NCBI RefSeq assembly: GCF_001641615.1
Contig: NZ_LRRU01000017.1
Coordinates: 124,001-188,000 of the forward strand
DNA from: Pseudoalteromonas gelatinilytica
GTDB taxonomy: Bacteria > Pseudomonadota > Gammaproteobacteria > Enterobacterales > Alteromonadaceae
DNA: 64,000 nucleotides
Reading direction: 5' to 3'
Positions 39,694-50,286 of the stretch are shown one piece after another. The position numbers and the translations under genes are program-made. The notes beneath the pieces were generated by a model. That model was not told the origin of the DNA, did no database searches, and was given only the letters and a program-made list of their open reading frames with translations. Each line of letters begins with the position of its first letter. Position 1 is the first letter of the stretch.

Positions 39694-39843
39694 CGACACG
39701 AAGAACGGATAAGCGCGCAAAGGGTTAGGGTTTTATCCCTTCGGAAACTAACGTTTCCCAATAGTATGAGATTATTCCCGCTTTCCAAGTAACATCATTA
39801 TGGGGGGCGTTTGTTTATTAATCAATACAAGGGAGTTAAATTT

Positions 39844-39877
39844 CTCTAACTCATTTTTGGACAAAAATGAGTTAGAG
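39844..39877. terminator. Perfect 15-bp inverted repeat
   Basis: CTCTAACTCATTTTT and its complement enclose a 4-base loop between the kinase operon and the retron. Both strands carry T5 or A5 in the arm, so it may terminate the kinase operon, but no classical T tail follows. Confidence 0.5.
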
Positions 39878-39962
39878 CCAACGGGCGGCTCAATACAATT
39901 TCATAAGGTGGTAACGCTCTTATTAGATATTAGACCTCGCCTCTTTTAGGCTTAAGCTGAGT

Positions 39963-42900
39963 TTACTTGTTAGAAGTTGTACTTTTTTTAACATCCTCTA
40001 CTAACCTAGGTATCATTTGTTCAACAGAGGCTAGCTGAGTGCCGATATCCAAATTACCTTTCTCTGCTATCACCTCAATATCAGAGAATAACTCTCTTAA
40101 TTTGTTAGCGCTTATTTCACCACACATCCCTTTTAACGCATGCGCTATTTGACGAACTTCTTCACTATTCCCTTGTTTGTGTTGCTCTATTAGTTCCTGC
40201 ACTTTAATAGGTGCTTTTACAACAAACACTTCACAAATTTTGTTTAGTAAGACTTCTTTATTTAATAATCGTGCAAGGGCTTGTTCGCGATCCCATAGCT
40301 TTTCTTCTTTGAGTTCACTTTCTACTTGAGGTATTGCTCTAGGTTGCTCCTCGTAGCTTGATAAAGACCATTTGACGACCTTTTTTAATACTTTAACTGC
40401 TTCAATTGGCTTACTCACATAATCACTCATCCCCACGGCTAAGCATTTTTCCTTTTCACCTGCCATCGCGCTTGCAGTCATTGCAATGATAGGAATATCA
40501 ATAAAAGACTCTCCAGCTTTTCCTGTGCGTATTTTTTCACACACTTGATAACCATCTAAAATTGGCATTTGGCAATCCATCAGTATGCAGTTTATTTGCT
40601 TCTCATTTGTGTTGTAATGATTTAAAAGTTCAATTGCATCCTGTCCATTACTTGCTGTTAAAATATTGATTGGCAGCTCATCTAATGCGCCTTTAGCAAC
40701 CTCAATGTTTATTTCGTTATCATCGACAATCAATACCGTACACTCTTTTAATTGCTCAGTGATATCACCTGAAAGTTCAAAGCCGCTGGTTTCAGAAAGT
40801 AGATATAATGGCTCACTTTTCGGCACTTCGTAGCCCGCTACTTGCACCAGCTCTGTTTGGGTTATCGGTTTGGTGATTTGAGAAACTTTTGATGCAATAC
40901 CTTTAGGGAGTGGGTTTCCTGGTTGATGAAGTGTTATAAACTGAGCGCTTTGGTTATTTTTGCTTAAAACTTCAATGATTGAACCTATGTTATTAGTAGT
41001 ATCATCTTCATAGTCTAAGAACACGTAGTCAAAAGCTTTGCTTTTATGTGCACCAAGTTCCGCCATAGAGCATGTGCTGACAATACCTCCCTGTAAACTG
41101 ATTGCCTTATCTAAAACTTCCCAAATATTCTGATTACTGCTCGCCACCAAAATTGCTTTATTCTCGTAACATTTTACAGGAACCTGAATGCTTTCTGCAT
41201 TGCAGCGAACTTTAATATTGAAGGTGAAAACACTGCCCTGATTTAAAGTTGAACTGACAGAGATGTCTCCATCCATTAATTGGCATAATTGTTTACAAAT
41301 AGACAAGCCAAGTCCGGTCCCCCCAAACTTTTCTGATATTGCTGTACTTGCCTGCTGAAACGCATCAAATAATTGTCCTTGTGTACTAGGCGCGATCCCT
41401 ATTCCAGTATCTTGGACCTTCACTTTTAAATTGTGTGTACCTTCTGATATGCGCTCAGAACTAACAATGACTTTGATATAGCCTTTGTCAGTAAATTTTA
41501 TCGCATTACTGATTAAGTTATTTAAAATTTGGGTGAGTCTGAGCGGATCTGTTTTAACATTTTCACAGTTTAAGTTACTGGTATCTAAGTATACATTTAA
41601 CCCTTTATCAAACGCTCGAATAGCACTCGATTCAACTAGCCTTTCAATTAGCAGTTGTAGATTGATTGTTTTAAGATTTAGATCAAGTTTACCTGCTTCG
41701 ATCTTTGATAAATCAAGTATGTCATTAATTAATAGATTTAAGTTTGACGCACTTAGATCCATCATTTCAACAAGGTTTCGTGATTTATCAGACAATTCTT
41801 CTCGTTTTAAAATATTTAAAGTACCAATAACTCCATTTAGCGGAGTACGAAGCTCATGACTGATGTTCGAAATGAATGCACTTTTTATATCGCTATGCTT
41901 AATAGCATCATCTTTGGCCTCTGCAAGCGCTTGAGTACGCTTTCGAACTTTCGCTTCTAGTTCTGTATTTAATCGTTTTACTTTTATCTCTGCATCTTTT
42001 TCTTTTGTTATATCTCTAATAATTAAAGCAAGTCCTATTAAGGTACTGTGTTCAGAAAAAACGGGGCTAACAGATACAGCGTAATGAAGCGTTGTTTCGC
42101 CAAATTGCTCAGATAATTCATCTTTAATTTGTGATTTAGAACTTTGAATATCATTAATGTAGGTGTGGGTGGGTAATTTTGAGAGAAACTCAATGTCTAT
42201 TGCTGGTTTCCCTAATGCTGTCACTTTAGAAATTGATAACAAACGCTCCGCTGTATTATTTATACTTGTTAACTCCCCCTCTAAATTTAACCCAACGATT
42301 GCATCGATAGACCCATCAACTATCGCAGACGCTTCTCTGCGGGCTTCTGCTAGTAACTGACTCCTCGTTGCATTCCTATAAAACATTATAAGCAATATAG
42401 AAGTGAAAACACCAATAGCTGCTAGGAAGCTATAAGTAATTTCTCGCTTCTCATTAATTAACATTTCTATGTACTTTTCAGGCACTAAAAGATTAAAGTT
42501 GATGTAACCATACTTATTTCTAGGCCTTGTATTCACTTTTGTAGAATGTACATAAAACTGCAGTTCAGGGTTAAGTTTTGAAGTTACCTTATAGAGCCCC
42601 TGATATTGAACTTTCTGACTATAAACTTTATCCCACGTTATTTCAGGGTTTAAGTCTCTTGAAAATTGATATTCTTCTACAGGATGGTAAATAAAGTCAC
42701 CTTCAGAGCTACTAATGACTAACTCCGAGTAATCGAAAACTGTCTGTTTAAGATTATTAATGAGTGAATTCGCATTTACATTCATAATTAAAAATGCATA
42801 TCGCTTTCCTTTATCACTAAAGATGGGAATAGAAAAACGTAACATTGGCTGGTAAGGAAAAACAATTTCACCAAATTCTTTATTTAAAGTAAGTGGCGAC

Positions 42901-43436
42901 ATGTAAATTTGATTCGTTTCAAGCTGAGAGCTTGGTAAAAAGTATGGCTCACCGCTTTTAGCTTGCAATGAGTAATCAGGTACAGCCTCTACAGATGCAC
43001 CTACCCGTTGCACGCGTATTAACTCTTTACCCTCGGCTGTAACAGCAACAATACGAAGTTGCTCAACTGCAAGGTTATTTTCCATAAAACCAATAAATAT
43101 GGTTTCTAGACGCTCTTTCCATTGGTTGTATGTAGTACCATCGTATGGATCAATTCCATCATTAAATTCCGCTCTTGGTAAACCAGATATGGGGGGAGTC
43201 GAGTATAAAAAGCGGAGATCAGATTTTGACTCAGCAATTGAACTAGTTACTATTTCTTTTAAGCGCTCTTGAGTCTCAGTAAACTCTTGGTCAATTGAGC
43301 CTAAAACATCATTTTTAACGTGCCCTTCAAAAAAATAAACTGCGAATAAGCCAAAAGTGCAAAACACAAAGGAAACTACTGTTAAAAATACCTTCGAACC
43401 AACAAAACTTGCACCACCTTTATCATGAATATTCAT
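39963..43436 (-). CDS. Hybrid sensor histidine kinase with Cache-like sensor, PAS, two REC and HPt domains
   Basis: The 1157-residue protein has a membrane helix at about 14-34 (VFLTVVSFVFCTFGLFAVYFF), a large periplasmic sensor to about 340 (Cache-like), and a second helix (FLAAIGVFTSILLIMFY). A PAS domain (SIDAIVGLNLEGELTSINNTA) is followed by HisKA (AFISNISHELRTPLNG, His about 525), HATPase (NAIKFTDKG, GTGLGLSI), a degenerate REC (YVFLDYEDD), a canonical REC (VDDNEIN, CILMDCQMPILDG) and C-terminal HPt (IAHALKGMCGEIS). It is last of the operon, starting 2 bp after the other kinase gene. All phosphorelay residues are present; it may phosphorylate the neighbouring GGDEF regulators. Confidence 0.92.
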   Translation of the reverse strand: MNIHDKGGASFVGSKVFLTVVSFVFCTFGLFAVYFFEGHVKNDVLGSIDQEFTETQERLKEIVTSSIAESKSDLRFLYSTPPISGLPRAEFNDGIDPYDGTTYNQWKERLETIFIGFMENNLAVEQLRIVAVTAEGKELIRVQRVGASVEAVPDYSLQAKSGEPYFLPSSQLETNQIYMSPLTLNKEFGEIVFPYQPMLRFSIPIFSDKGKRYAFLIMNVNANSLINNLKQTVFDYSELVISSSEGDFIYHPVEEYQFSRDLNPEITWDKVYSQKVQYQGLYKVTSKLNPELQFYVHSTKVNTRPRNKYGYINFNLLVPEKYIEMLINEKREITYSFLAAIGVFTSILLIMFYRNATRSQLLAEARREASAIVDGSIDAIVGLNLEGELTSINNTAERLLSISKVTALGKPAIDIEFLSKLPTHTYINDIQSSKSQIKDELSEQFGETTLHYAVSVSPVFSEHSTLIGLALIIRDITKEKDAEIKVKRLNTELEAKVRKRTQALAEAKDDAIKHSDIKSAFISNISHELRTPLNGVIGTLNILKREELSDKSRNLVEMMDLSASNLNLLINDILDLSKIEAGKLDLNLKTINLQLLIERLVESSAIRAFDKGLNVYLDTSNLNCENVKTDPLRLTQILNNLISNAIKFTDKGYIKVIVSSERISEGTHNLKVKVQDTGIGIAPSTQGQLFDAFQQASTAISEKFGGTGLGLSICKQLCQLMDGDISVSSTLNQGSVFTFNIKVRCNAESIQVPVKCYENKAILVASSNQNIWEVLDKAISLQGGIVSTCSMAELGAHKSKAFDYVFLDYEDDTTNNIGSIIEVLSKNNQSAQFITLHQPGNPLPKGIASKVSQITKPITQTELVQVAGYEVPKSEPLYLLSETSGFELSGDITEQLKECTVLIVDDNEINIEVAKGALDELPINILTASNGQDAIELLNHYNTNEKQINCILMDCQMPILDGYQVCEKIRTGKAGESFIDIPIIAMTASAMAGEKEKCLAVGMSDYVSKPIEAVKVLKKVVKWSLSSYEEQPRAIPQVESELKEEKLWDREQALARLLNKEVLLNKICEVFVVKAPIKVQELIEQHKQGNSEEVRQIAHALKGMCGEISANKLRELFSDIEVIAEKGNLDIGTQLASVEQMIPRLVEDVKKSTTSNK

Positions 43437-43437
43437 A

Positions 43438-45696
43438 CTATGTCCGTTCGATATTTGTTCTACACCACTTTAGCAAGATAGATCTTAAAGCGTCATACTC
43501 GAGTGGCTTTGCGATATAATCATCCATTCCGGCATCAAAACAGCGTTGCTTATCTGCACTTAATACATTAGCAGTTAAAGCAATAATCGGCGTTTGTTTA
43601 TATGCTGATAACTCTCTGATTTTTAAAGTGGCTTGCGGACCATCTAATACTGGCATTTGCATATCCATAAAAATGATATCAAATACACCTAGTTCACATT
43701 GCTCAACAGCTTCCTGACCATTATTTGCCATATTTATAGAGGTGATATTAAATTCATTAAGCATTGCTTCAATCACTATCTGATTAATGTCATTATCTTC
43801 AACAACAAGGGCATTAATATTAGATAAATCTATATCTTCTTTAGGTTTAGTTAATAAAACATCTTTGTGATCTAAGTCCATTGAAGATAGTATGCGCTTT
43901 GCTTTTAAATCAAAATAAAAGTGAGATCCCTCTCCCAATACACTTTCAACTTTAAGTGGTGCTTCCATCAAATTTAATAATTTATTTGATATAGTAAGGC
44001 CCAACCCTGTACCACCAAAACGTCTTGTAATAGACGTATCTGCCTGAGAAAATGCTTCAAAAAGTGTACTCAAGTGCTCACTTGCAATCCCGATCCCTGT
44101 GTCTGAGACATTAAACGTAAGCTTTACTTCATCAAGCCCAATCTCTTGTATGTTTACTGTTAACGAAACACTGCCTCTCTCTGTGAACTTTACAGCATTC
44201 CCCAGCAGATTAATTAATACCTGCTTTAAACGTGTTTCATCGGCCAAAAACGCCAGCTTTTCAACTTCCGGAGTTGTAGAGATATAAAGCTGAATATTCT
44301 TACTATCTGCTTGTTCCTGAAATAGGCGCTCAAGCTCCTCTAAAAGATAGCTTAAATCTACTGGTTCAGACTCAAGTTCAATTTTTGAAGCCTCAATTTT
44401 ACTCAAATCAAGAATGTCGTTAATAATCACTAATAAGCTAGCACCTGAAGACTGTATGAGGTGTAGCATTTTGCTTTGCTCTTGTGTGAGTGTCGTGCGG
44501 CTCATCTGGCGAGCCATGCCTAAAATACCATTCATCGGTGTTCTAATTTCATGGCTCATGTTTGCTAAAAACTCTGACTTAACTTTTGTTGTATGCTCAG
44601 CACTTTGCTTCGCTTCAGATAGGTCTTTACTTAGCTCTCTAAACTTATTAGCTGCCTTGGCTAAAATACCAATTTCGTCTTTTCTTTTTAAATCATAAAT
44701 TTGTGCTTCCAAATCTCCGTCTAAGAAATGTGTGAAGCTATTTGTTAAGCGTTTAATCGCACGTGTAATTTGCAAGTGAAAGAATGCTGATAAAGAGACA
44801 ATGTAAATAACAACTATCAAAGCAAGTACATTTAAAATGCTTTTTGTCATTGAAACCGTCTTTTGAGCATCCCGTTTTATTTGTTTTAGCTGAGTTAATG
44901 AATCTTCCCTTAAGCTATTCGCAAGCGTACTAAATTCAATTGCATCTCCAGCCATTACTACATTTACTAAGCTTAAATAGTTTCGATTAGCCTGAACACT
45001 TTTTGAAAAAGTATTTCGATAGCTATTAGACAAATCGATCATATTTTTAAATTTAGATTTATCTGCAACGTTTTTAGATAGCGAGTTCAGTATTTTTTCA
45101 ACTTCAGCTCTTTTAGCATAATCTTTTTTTGTTAAAAATTGATAAGCATCACGATGCAGCATATGCCATAGGTTAAGGTACTCTGTAACAAACAACTTCT
45201 CATTTGTATCAGTAGCCTTCGCTTTTAAATTTTCAAGAAGTGAAATTGCGTTCAAATAAATTTGCGGTAATTCTTTTTCAATTAAGTCATTCCGTCGTGT
45301 AAAGCGAAATGTCAGTACTTTTAAATTAGCGCCATAACGACTTACAAGCTCCGTCATACCATCAAGATGAATTTGAATACTTTCTGCGCCTTTTACTACA
45401 TTAATTTCAGCTAATCGCTTTTCAATACTGTCAAAATTTTCCATGATTTTTTTAAAAACGGGTGCACTACCTGATGCACCATAAACTGAGATATCCCTTT
45501 GCATCTCAACAATATCTTTATTAATTTTTAAAATATCTACAGCATAGTTGCTAATCTTACCGATGTTATTAAAAGAGTCCTCAATCGTTTTAAGCCTTTG
45601 ATTCATAATCAAATAACTCGCGCTCATAGCGACTAAGACAAGCACCATTGCTAGCGACATTTTGACAGCAAGAGATTTTGAAAAAAAACTTAACAA
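43438..45696 (-). CDS. Hybrid sensor histidine kinase with helical periplasmic sensor and HAMP
   Basis: The 752-residue protein has an N-terminal membrane helix (KMSLAMVLVLVAMSASYLI), a four-helix-bundle sensor (about 35-290), a second helix (ILNVLALIVVIYIVSLSAFF), and HAMP. A HisKA domain (FLANMSHEIRTPMNGILGM, His about 385) is followed by HATPase (NAVKFTERG, GTGLGLTIS) and a C-terminal REC (VVEDNDINQIVI, IIFMDMQMPVLDG). It starts 9 bp after the solute-binding protein stop and overlaps none. Helical sensors of this type in TorS-like kinases pair with periplasmic binding proteins, which suits the gene next door. Confidence 0.92.
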   Translation of the reverse strand: MLSFFSKSLAVKMSLAMVLVLVAMSASYLIMNQRLKTIEDSFNNIGKISNYAVDILKINKDIVEMQRDISVYGASGSAPVFKKIMENFDSIEKRLAEINVVKGAESIQIHLDGMTELVSRYGANLKVLTFRFTRRNDLIEKELPQIYLNAISLLENLKAKATDTNEKLFVTEYLNLWHMLHRDAYQFLTKKDYAKRAEVEKILNSLSKNVADKSKFKNMIDLSNSYRNTFSKSVQANRNYLSLVNVVMAGDAIEFSTLANSLREDSLTQLKQIKRDAQKTVSMTKSILNVLALIVVIYIVSLSAFFHLQITRAIKRLTNSFTHFLDGDLEAQIYDLKRKDEIGILAKAANKFRELSKDLSEAKQSAEHTTKVKSEFLANMSHEIRTPMNGILGMARQMSRTTLTQEQSKMLHLIQSSGASLLVIINDILDLSKIEASKIELESEPVDLSYLLEELERLFQEQADSKNIQLYISTTPEVEKLAFLADETRLKQVLINLLGNAVKFTERGSVSLTVNIQEIGLDEVKLTFNVSDTGIGIASEHLSTLFEAFSQADTSITRRFGGTGLGLTISNKLLNLMEAPLKVESVLGEGSHFYFDLKAKRILSSMDLDHKDVLLTKPKEDIDLSNINALVVEDNDINQIVIEAMLNEFNITSINMANNGQEAVEQCELGVFDIIFMDMQMPVLDGPQATLKIRELSAYKQTPIIALTANVLSADKQRCFDAGMDDYIAKPLEYDALRSILLKWCRTNIERT

Positions 45697-45705
45697 TTTA
45701 CTTCC

Positions 45706-46974
45706 TTATGCGTTAAGTAGTTCATACCACTTATCTAAACTGTAATCATAATTTGGCATCACAGTATTCCAAACCGCAATATTCGAAAACCGTTTAATAT
45801 AACTGCCACCATCCCTTATTTCGCCTGCTTTAATAGATACTTTTCCATCTGTTCCCTTCAAGTCAGTTGACGCTTCTTGTCCTTCATACCAATAGTTCCA
45901 CTCAGGTTTAGACATAAGCGGTTGGCTACGACTAGGGTTAGAAATGTAATATCCTTGCCTTGCTATAAATGCACCTGGGTAGCCAGATAACCACCAGTTC
46001 ATATACTCATACGCAGCATCTTTAACATGCCCATGGGTATTTTTTGATAAACACATAACTCCATGCCATGCTCTGTAACCTTCTTTTGGCGATGCATAAG
46101 TTACTGGAATGCCTTGCCCATTTAGCGCACTGACACCTGGTGAGAACATACTTTGAATGGTCACTCGGTTCATTTTCATAAAATCAACCGATTGCGGTAC
46201 TGACGTCCAAAAGCCTGAAAAATGACCTTGGCGTTTCTTTTCAAATAAAACGGCAAATAATTGGTCAATCTCGGCAATAGTCATATTGCCGAAATCATTA
46301 AATTTCATTAATCCTTTAGCTTGAGCAGCGAGAGCAGCGTCAAAAATGCCTATTGTTGGTGCATTGACTAATGCTACTTTCCCTCTATTCTTTTCATCTA
46401 ATAACCATGCCCAAGATTCTGTTTCGTAAGGAATGCCTTTTTCAATAACATTCGTGTTATAGCCAAATGAATCGACATTATGTACATAAGGCATGAAGCT
46501 AATTAATTTGGATGGTGTTTCTCCTAACGAACCATCCGGCTGTGCATAAAGAAGCTTATTTGGTGAATCGCCTGCACCTAACTTTGCATCCGGTACAATT
46601 TTGCCAGTCTTGGTAAGCGGGTTTATTTCATCCCAATAAACGAGTCTATCAACCTCGATTGGCTGGATTGCATCAGCTTGCCACAAAATATTAATAGAGT
46701 CAGACCATTGTTCATACAAATCAAAAGAGCTAGGGTCTGCTGCTGCTTTTTGCAAAACTGAGGCACTACCCATAGGTGAAAACTCAATGTTTATACCTAG
46801 TTCGCGCATTGCTCTTTGTCTAAGCTCTTCTTGCAACGTAACATGTGTTCCCATTACACGAAGGGTTACTTTGTTCTTTGCAAAAACATAAGGGGCTTTA
46901 AACGCAAGTGTTGATGCCGCAGCACCAACACCGAGTGTTTTTAGAAAATCTCGACGCTTTTGGGAATGTTCCAT
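45706..46974 (-). CDS. Tat-exported ABC-type solute-binding protein (polyamine/sugar-type)
   Basis: From the ATG at 46972-46974 the protein is 422 residues with the twin-arginine signal KRRDFLKTLGVGAAAST followed by AFA-type cleavage near residue 32. The fold pattern (LRVMGTHVTLQEELRQRAMRELGINIEF; SWAWLLDEKNRGKVAL; EYMNWWLSGYPGAFIARQGYYI) is that of group-D binding proteins such as PotD/PotF. No ABC permease or ATPase is nearby; instead two sensor kinases follow, so it is probably a signalling receptor, by analogy with LuxP-LuxQ and NspS-MbaA. The ligand is unknown. Confidence 0.85.
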   Translation of the reverse strand: MEHSQKRRDFLKTLGVGAAASTLAFKAPYVFAKNKVTLRVMGTHVTLQEELRQRAMRELGINIEFSPMGSASVLQKAAADPSSFDLYEQWSDSINILWQADAIQPIEVDRLVYWDEINPLTKTGKIVPDAKLGAGDSPNKLLYAQPDGSLGETPSKLISFMPYVHNVDSFGYNTNVIEKGIPYETESWAWLLDEKNRGKVALVNAPTIGIFDAALAAQAKGLMKFNDFGNMTIAEIDQLFAVLFEKKRQGHFSGFWTSVPQSVDFMKMNRVTIQSMFSPGVSALNGQGIPVTYASPKEGYRAWHGVMCLSKNTHGHVKDAAYEYMNWWLSGYPGAFIARQGYYISNPSRSQPLMSKPEWNYWYEGQEASTDLKGTDGKVSIKAGEIRDGGSYIKRFSNIAVWNTVMPNYDYSLDKWYELLNA

Positions 46975-47058
46975 TGTATTTCTTGGTAAGTTAACAATCT
47001 CCAAAGTATAGGCTATGTTCCTGAGGTTTCTACAAAAAGCAGTAAAAAAAAACCTAAA

Positions 47059-47982
47059 TCAATCACAAAAACTAAGCCTAAAACAGTTTCGCCCATCACT
47101 TTTAGCCGCATAAAGCGCTTTATCTGCGCAATTAATTAGCTCATCAAAGCTCACCTTATTTTGATGCTCATAGATAACCCCACCGATACTGACTGTCGCG
47201 CGGCCCCAAATAGACTTAACATGCGGGATATTAATCGTCTCAAGCTCAGTTGATATACGGTCACATATGAATTTAACACCTTCGAAGTCAGTGTATGGCA
47301 GTATGATAAGAAACTCCTCGCCACCATATCGTATTGCTATATCTTGAGGTCGTTGAATAGAACGTTCAATAACATCAGCAATTAGTTTCAGGCAAGCATC
47401 TCCTTGCGGGTGCCCGTATTGATCGTTGTATAACTTAAAGAAATCTAGATCAAGCATTAGCAAACTGAACGGTTTCTTCTCTCTTGAAGTTTGTTTAAAA
47501 ACATTAGCAACTTCAAGGTCTAAATAGTGACGGTTAAATAAGCCTGTCAATGAATCTTTATAGGTAAGCTCTATTAGTTTTTCTAATCGAAGTTTATTCT
47601 CTAAATGATTTTTCGTGCGGTGTATCAATGTCGATGCAGTAATAGGTTTACCAATAAAATCAGAAGCACCAGCTTCCCAGCATGCATTTTGGTATTCCGT
47701 GTCGTAAGTCGAAGTGATGAAAATTATTGGGATATTTTCGAATTTAGCTTTAGCCTTAAGTCGCCTACAAATATCCAGACCACTTATATCCGGCAAATTA
47801 ATATCTAGTAAAATCAAATCTGGAAGTAAATCCTCACAGGCTTCTAAAACAGCCTGACCAGAAGAGTATGCATCCACGGAAAAATGATCTTCTAAAATAA
47901 CTCCTAAACTTAGCCTTACCATCTCATCATCGTCAACGATGAATACTTTACATTGTGATAAGGGCTTTAAACTTAAGGGCAT
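47059..47982 (-). CDS. Response regulator with GGDEF diguanylate cyclase domain
   Basis: The 307-residue protein has a REC domain (VFIVDDDEMV, ILLDINLPDISG; phospho-Asp about residue 59) and a GGDEF domain with YGGEEFLIILP, an active-site variant found in working cyclases. The RxxD inhibitory site is not obvious. It should make c-di-GMP when phosphorylated. It overlaps the upstream REC-PAS-GGDEF-EAL gene by 10 bp and is followed by the solute-binding protein after about 85 bp. It was probably built to receive phosphate from the kinases of the same operon. Confidence 0.92.
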   Translation of the reverse strand: MPLSLKPLSQCKVFIVDDDEMVRLSLGVILEDHFSVDAYSSGQAVLEACEDLLPDLILLDINLPDISGLDICRRLKAKAKFENIPIIFITSTYDTEYQNACWEAGASDFIGKPITASTLIHRTKNHLENKLRLEKLIELTYKDSLTGLFNRHYLDLEVANVFKQTSREKKPFSLLMLDLDFFKLYNDQYGHPQGDACLKLIADVIERSIQRPQDIAIRYGGEEFLIILPYTDFEGVKFICDRISTELETINIPHVKSIWGRATVSIGGVIYEHQNKVSFDELINCADKALYAAKSDGRNCFRLSFCD

Positions 47983-50084
47983 AATATTCCTTCAGCTTTA
48001 CTGGTTTGAATTAGATTACCAGCGTTCTCGAAACTCAATGGCTTACTAAGTAAATAACCTTGGCCTATTTGACAGCCAAGCTCTTGCAATCGTTCTTTTT
48101 GCTGTAAAGTTTCAATCCCTTCAGCCACAATTTGGAGCTTTAAAGAATGAGCTAGTTCAATTATAGTCGTTACAATATTGAGCGCTTGCTCATCGTTAAG
48201 CATATCATGTACAAAAGACTGATCTATTTTTAGTATATCTAGTGGGAACAACCTTAAATATGAAAGGCTGGAATACCCAGTTCCAAAGTCATCAAGAGCA
48301 ATACTGACACCCATACTAGAGATAAGCTTTAATTGACTTACAGTATAATCAAAATTTTCAATCAAGGCCGATTCTGTCACTTCTAATTCTAAATAACGGC
48401 TAGGTAATTGCGTTCTTTCAAGAATCTCAGCAACAGTATCTACAAGTTTAGTATCTGTGAACTGTTTAGCAGATATGTTTACTGCAACTTTAATAGGGAG
48501 ACCTTTATCAAGCCAATTTTTTGCAGCAATACAGCTTTTTTCTAGAACTTGTTCTCCTAAGCGAAAAATAAGCCCTGTCTCCTCGGCATATTCAATAAAA
48601 TGAACTGGAGAAATAAAGCCGCCTTGCCCATCTTTTAAACGAACTAAACTTTCTACACCAATAAGTGTGTCAGTGTTTAAATCATATTTAGGTTGGTAAT
48701 GAACGTCGAGATCATCTTCATCTAATGCCTTTCTAAGTTTATTTCCAACCTCAAGGCGTCTATTCATTTCAATCTGTAAATCGTCACTAAAGTAAAAGTA
48801 ACTATTTGCAGATTCATTCTTAGCTTTATACATTGCAGAGTCTGCATGACGAAGCATCTCTTCAACGCTTGAAGCATCGTCGGGATACACACTTATACCT
48901 AAACTTGCTGTAAGCACATGTTGTTCACCACCAGACCTGAAAGGTTTGCTAATAACATTGAGAACTTGATTAACAAGAGGCTCTAGGCTTAATGAGTTAG
49001 CTGAATGAGGAACAACGAGTGCAAACTCATCCCCACCAACACGTGCGACAGTAATATCGTTACATGCAAATAAATCTAAAGTATGACCAATATGGGCAAT
49101 TATCTCATCACCAACGTGATGGCCTAATGCATCATTAATAAACTTGAACTTATCTAAATCAAGTAACATTAAACTTAATTTAGAGTCATTAAATTCTGCT
49201 CTGGCTATGCCTTGCGTGAGTCTATCATGCAGTAGCACTCGATTTGGTAGTGAGGTCAATTGATCATGATGAGATAAATAAGTCATCTGCATAGACATAG
49301 CTAAAGCTTCGCTTACATCTTGAAACACCATAACAGCGCCGCATTGATTATGGTTTTTATCAAGGATAGGAGCTGCGCTGTCTTCAACTCGATGTTCAAT
49401 TCCTTGCTTACTTATTAGTTGCGTATTTAAAGCCATAGCAACAGGTCTATTTTCATTTAATGCAACGACTAATGGGTTAATTGATGAAGCTTTGGTCGTA
49501 GCATCGACTAACTTCATCACCTCTTCAATATGGCGACCTTTCGCTGCTGTTTGTGACCACCCTGTAAGTCTTTGCGCTACAGGGTTCATATACACAATAT
49601 TTGCCTTTTTATCAGTAGAAATAACAGCATCAGCAATCGAGTCAAGAGTGATTCTCAACTGTTCCTTTTCAGCAAAAAGTTCTGCTTGAGTCTGTTGCAA
49701 TATCTTTTCTTGTGACCTGATTTTTATATGATTTTCAATACGAATTCGACATAGTCTGAGGTTTAAGGGTTTTGAAATAAAGTCTATCGCGCCAAGAGAC
49801 AATGCTTTTTCTTCTATCGCAGGATCACTGTGAGACGTAATAACAACAGTTCTAATATGTGCCAGAGTAGACTTTTTCTGTATGACTTCTAAAATATCAA
49901 AACCACTGACTTTAGGCATTTCTAAGTCAAGAACTAAGATATCAGGCTTAATTTTTTCTATAAGTTGTATAGCCTCGGAGCTATTGTTAGAAGTTGTAAT
50001 CTTACCAACATCCTCTAGGGCATGCTCTAACTGTAAGGTATTAATTTCTTCATCATCAATGATTAGAACGCTGCAATTGTCCAT
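47973..50084 (-). CDS. Response regulator with PAS, GGDEF and EAL domains (c-di-GMP turnover)
   Basis: The 703-residue protein has a REC domain (LIIDDEEIN, ILVLDLEMPKVSG), a PAS domain (SIADAVISTDKKANIVYMN), GGDEF (VGGDEFALVVP, intact) and EAL (GVESLVRL, with ESL in place of EAL, then DDFGTGYSSL and KIDQSFV). The catalytic Glu and the metal-binding Asp residues remain, so both activities are possible. It is the first gene of the signalling operon, starting at 50084 with GGGAAAC upstream. Confidence 0.92.
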   Translation of the reverse strand: MDNCSVLIIDDEEINTLQLEHALEDVGKITTSNNSSEAIQLIEKIKPDILVLDLEMPKVSGFDILEVIQKKSTLAHIRTVVITSHSDPAIEEKALSLGAIDFISKPLNLRLCRIRIENHIKIRSQEKILQQTQAELFAEKEQLRITLDSIADAVISTDKKANIVYMNPVAQRLTGWSQTAAKGRHIEEVMKLVDATTKASSINPLVVALNENRPVAMALNTQLISKQGIEHRVEDSAAPILDKNHNQCGAVMVFQDVSEALAMSMQMTYLSHHDQLTSLPNRVLLHDRLTQGIARAEFNDSKLSLMLLDLDKFKFINDALGHHVGDEIIAHIGHTLDLFACNDITVARVGGDEFALVVPHSANSLSLEPLVNQVLNVISKPFRSGGEQHVLTASLGISVYPDDASSVEEMLRHADSAMYKAKNESANSYFYFSDDLQIEMNRRLEVGNKLRKALDEDDLDVHYQPKYDLNTDTLIGVESLVRLKDGQGGFISPVHFIEYAEETGLIFRLGEQVLEKSCIAAKNWLDKGLPIKVAVNISAKQFTDTKLVDTVAEILERTQLPSRYLELEVTESALIENFDYTVSQLKLISSMGVSIALDDFGTGYSSLSYLRLFPLDILKIDQSFVHDMLNDEQALNIVTTIIELAHSLKLQIVAEGIETLQQKERLQELGCQIGQGYLLSKPLSFENAGNLIQTSKAEGILCP

Positions 50085-50286
50085 TTAAGTTTCCCGCAAT
50101 ACTTTGTACCTACTTACAATAACGCTAAAACAGTAAATTTGCGACACACTTTTTTATTAGTCTTAAAATATTATTTTTTGTATATTAAACTGGTATTTTT
50201 GAAAGCATTAGCTAGTTTTTAATTAATGTGTAAGTAATACATATTAACTATGTAATAAAACAAAATGGATAATTTAGGGAGGAATT

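Noticed and set aside
39844..39877. Perfect inverted repeat considered as the retron msd stem
   Set aside because: It lies upstream of the paired a1/a2 arms and would put msr inside the kinase gene; a terminator-like role fits better.
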